Both the position numbers and the translations under genes were made by a program. The notes beneath the pieces are model-generated. The model searched no databases, was not told the DNA's origin, and worked only from the letters and a program-made list of their open reading frames with translations. Source: Acidimicrobiia bacterium (lineage in GTDB: Bacteria > Actinomycetota > Acidimicrobiia > Spongiisociales > UBA5794). From it: a DNA stretch of 6,048 nucleotides. Shown here piece by piece: positions 5,088-6,048 of the stretch. Each line of letters starts with the position of its first letter. Positions within the stretch are counted from its first letter, which is position 1. The stretch spans positions 1-6,048 of the forward strand of contig JAUXCV010000105.1 in the NCBI GenBank assembly GCA_030618675.1, given 5' to 3'.

Positions 5088-5102
5088 GGCGCCTGCGGCG
5101 CC
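5088..5102 (-). other. GC-rich hairpin between the acyl-CoA dehydrogenase and the small membrane protein gene
   Basis: GGCGCC (5088-5093), loop of 3, GGCGCC (5097-5102). A weaker stem, AGTCC-GTAG-GGACT, sits beside it at 5105-5118. Neither is followed by a T-tract on the minus strand, so a Rho-independent terminator is not supported; they could slow or process a shared transcript. Confidence 0.45.
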
Positions 5103-5122
5103 GTAGTCCGTAGGGACTCCTC

Positions 5123-5170
5123 CCGCTCTACTCCGCTACTCGGCTACCCAGCTACTCCGCTACTGCGCTA
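5123..5170 (-). repeat. Six-unit TAG octamer tandem repeat after the acyl-CoA dehydrogenase
   Basis: On the minus strand, starting 7 bases after the stop codon, the units are TAGCGCAG, TAGCGGAG, TAGCTGGG, TAGCCGAG, TAGCGGAG and TAGAGCGG (5170 down to 5123). TAG and the final G are invariant, and the middle varies. Each reading frame receives two stops. The gene after which it lies is on the opposite strand to ald, yet the repeat again reads TAG on the coding strand. Confidence 0.85.
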
Positions 5171-5177
5171 TCCACGA

Positions 5178-6048
5178 TCAAAGACCCAGACCTCTTCCAA
5201 TGATCTCCTTCATGATCTCGGTGGTTCCTCCGTAGATCGTCTGGACCCTGGCATCCAGGTAGGCCTGCGCGATCGGGTACTCCGCCATGTAACCGTATCC
5301 GCCATGCATCTGCACGCCTGCATCGACGACCCGGCGGAGCATCTCCGTCGTCCACCACTTCGCCTCCGCGGCTTGCTCGATCGTCAGCATGCCCGCCACG
5401 TGTTCCGCCAGGAGACGATCAACGAACACGCGGCCGATGTCGATCTCGGTCTTCAACTCGGCGAGGACGAACCGATTGTGCTGGAAGCGGCCGATAGGGC
5501 GGCCGAACGCCGTTCGCTCCCTCGCGTACTCGATCGTCAATGACAGAGCCTCCTCGGCGGCGGCTACCGCCCCGATCGCGATGCTGAGGCGTTCCTGCGG
5601 GAGGTTGCCGATGAGTTGCATGAAACCCATTCCCTCCGAGCCGAGACGATTCGCGATGGGGACCCGGACATCGGAGAAGAACATCTCCGCCGTGTCCTGA
5701 GCGTGCATCCCGATCTTGTCGAGGTTCCGACCCTTCTCGAAACCGTCCATGCCTTCTTCGATGACGAGGAGCGTGAGGCCCCCGTGAGGGTCCGGCCCGG
5801 TCCGGGCGACGATGATCACGACGTCGGCGTTGATACCACTCGTGATGAACGTCTTCGAACCGTTGACGACGTAGTCACCGCCATCGAGCACGGCGGTCGT
5901 AGCGATCGCTGCCAGATCCGAGCCGGTATCGGGTTCGGTCATGGCGATCGCCGTCATGAGGTCGCCCGATACGAGCCCCGGGAACCATCGTTCTTGCTGC
6001 TCTTCGTTCGCGTATGAGATGAAGTATGGGATGCAGACATCGTTATGG
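5178..6048 (-). CDS. Acyl-CoA dehydrogenase, long-chain type, N-terminus beyond the window
   Basis: An open frame runs from the window edge (first full codon 6047-6045) to TGA at 5180-5178, giving 289 residues of about 380; the ATG at 5957 is internal, since upstream codons read YANEEQQERWFPGLVSGDL, a conserved family segment. It oxidises acyl-CoA to trans-2-enoyl-CoA with FAD, passing electrons to ETF. Visible are AMTEPDTGSD (FAD and substrate loop), ERTAFGRPIGRFQ, the helix LHGGYGYM-like segment MHGGYGYMAEYPIAQAYLDAR and the C-terminal IYGGTTEIMKEIIGR. In medium- and short-chain enzymes the C-terminal YEGT glutamate is the base; here it is glycine, as in long-chain and isovaleryl-CoA dehydrogenases, whose base lies in the PQERL segment, present here (Glu codon 5594-5592). 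Exact chain length is not shown. The small membrane protein gene follows on the same strand. Confidence 0.96.
   Translation of the reverse strand, partial: HNDVCIPYFISYANEEQQERWFPGLVSGDLMTAIAMTEPDTGSDLAAIATTAVLDGGDYVVNGSKTFITSGINADVVIIVARTGPDPHGGLTLLVIEEGMDGFEKGRNLDKIGMHAQDTAEMFFSDVRVPIANRLGSEGMGFMQLIGNLPQERLSIAIGAVAAAEEALSLTIEYARERTAFGRPIGRFQHNRFVLAELKTEIDIGRVFVDRLLAEHVAGMLTIEQAAEAKWWTTEMLRRVVDAGVQMHGGYGYMAEYPIAQAYLDARVQTIYGGTTEIMKEIIGRGLGL

Noticed and set aside
5088..5118. Rho-independent terminator after the acyl-CoA dehydrogenase
   Set aside because: Two stems are present but neither is followed by a T-run on the minus strand.

Overview
The window is GC-rich with dense coding on both strands, GTG starts beside ATG starts, and a catabolic gene set (class III aminotransferase, alanine dehydrogenase, acyl-CoA dehydrogenase, TetR regulator). 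This suggests a chromosomal segment of a high-GC actinobacterium, possibly of the Acidimicrobiia type. The lineage is an inference and is weakly held.

Layout. 1-2035 (+): the C-terminal two thirds of a class III pyridoxal-phosphate aminotransferase, then a complete alanine dehydrogenase. The two look like one operon, in which an amino donor is transaminated onto pyruvate and the resulting alanine is oxidised back to pyruvate. 2074-2742 (-): a TetR-type regulator, convergent with ald. 2743-4913: an accessory zone of small hairpin repeats that contains one complete IS110-family insertion element. 4914-5072 (-): a 52-residue predicted membrane protein, too short for most gene finders. 5178-6048 (-): an acyl-CoA dehydrogenase resembling the long-chain enzyme, cut by the right window edge.

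The most informative part is the IS110 element. Comparing its flanks with an intact repeat copy at 4632-4666 places both ends at single-base resolution (3013-4491, bounded on each side by the dinucleotide CT on the transposase strand) and reconstructs the empty target. With the ends fixed, the 5' non-coding region of the element reads as a guide (bridge) RNA. It has a 5' stem-loop, then a loop whose two arms match the left and right halves of the actual target, then a second loop whose two arms match the two ends of the element itself. Joining the two ends, as in the circular form, also creates a near-consensus promoter (TTGACA, 17 bases, TCTAAT) aimed at that RNA. The transposase is full length with its DEDD residues, so the element looks intact.

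Two further structural signals stand out. The insertion target is itself a small hairpin repeat whose two copies differ by a compensatory base-pair swap. Octamer tandem repeats of the form TAGNNNNG lie directly after the stop codons of ald and of the acyl-CoA dehydrogenase, each on the coding strand; the 8-base period puts stop codons into all three frames.
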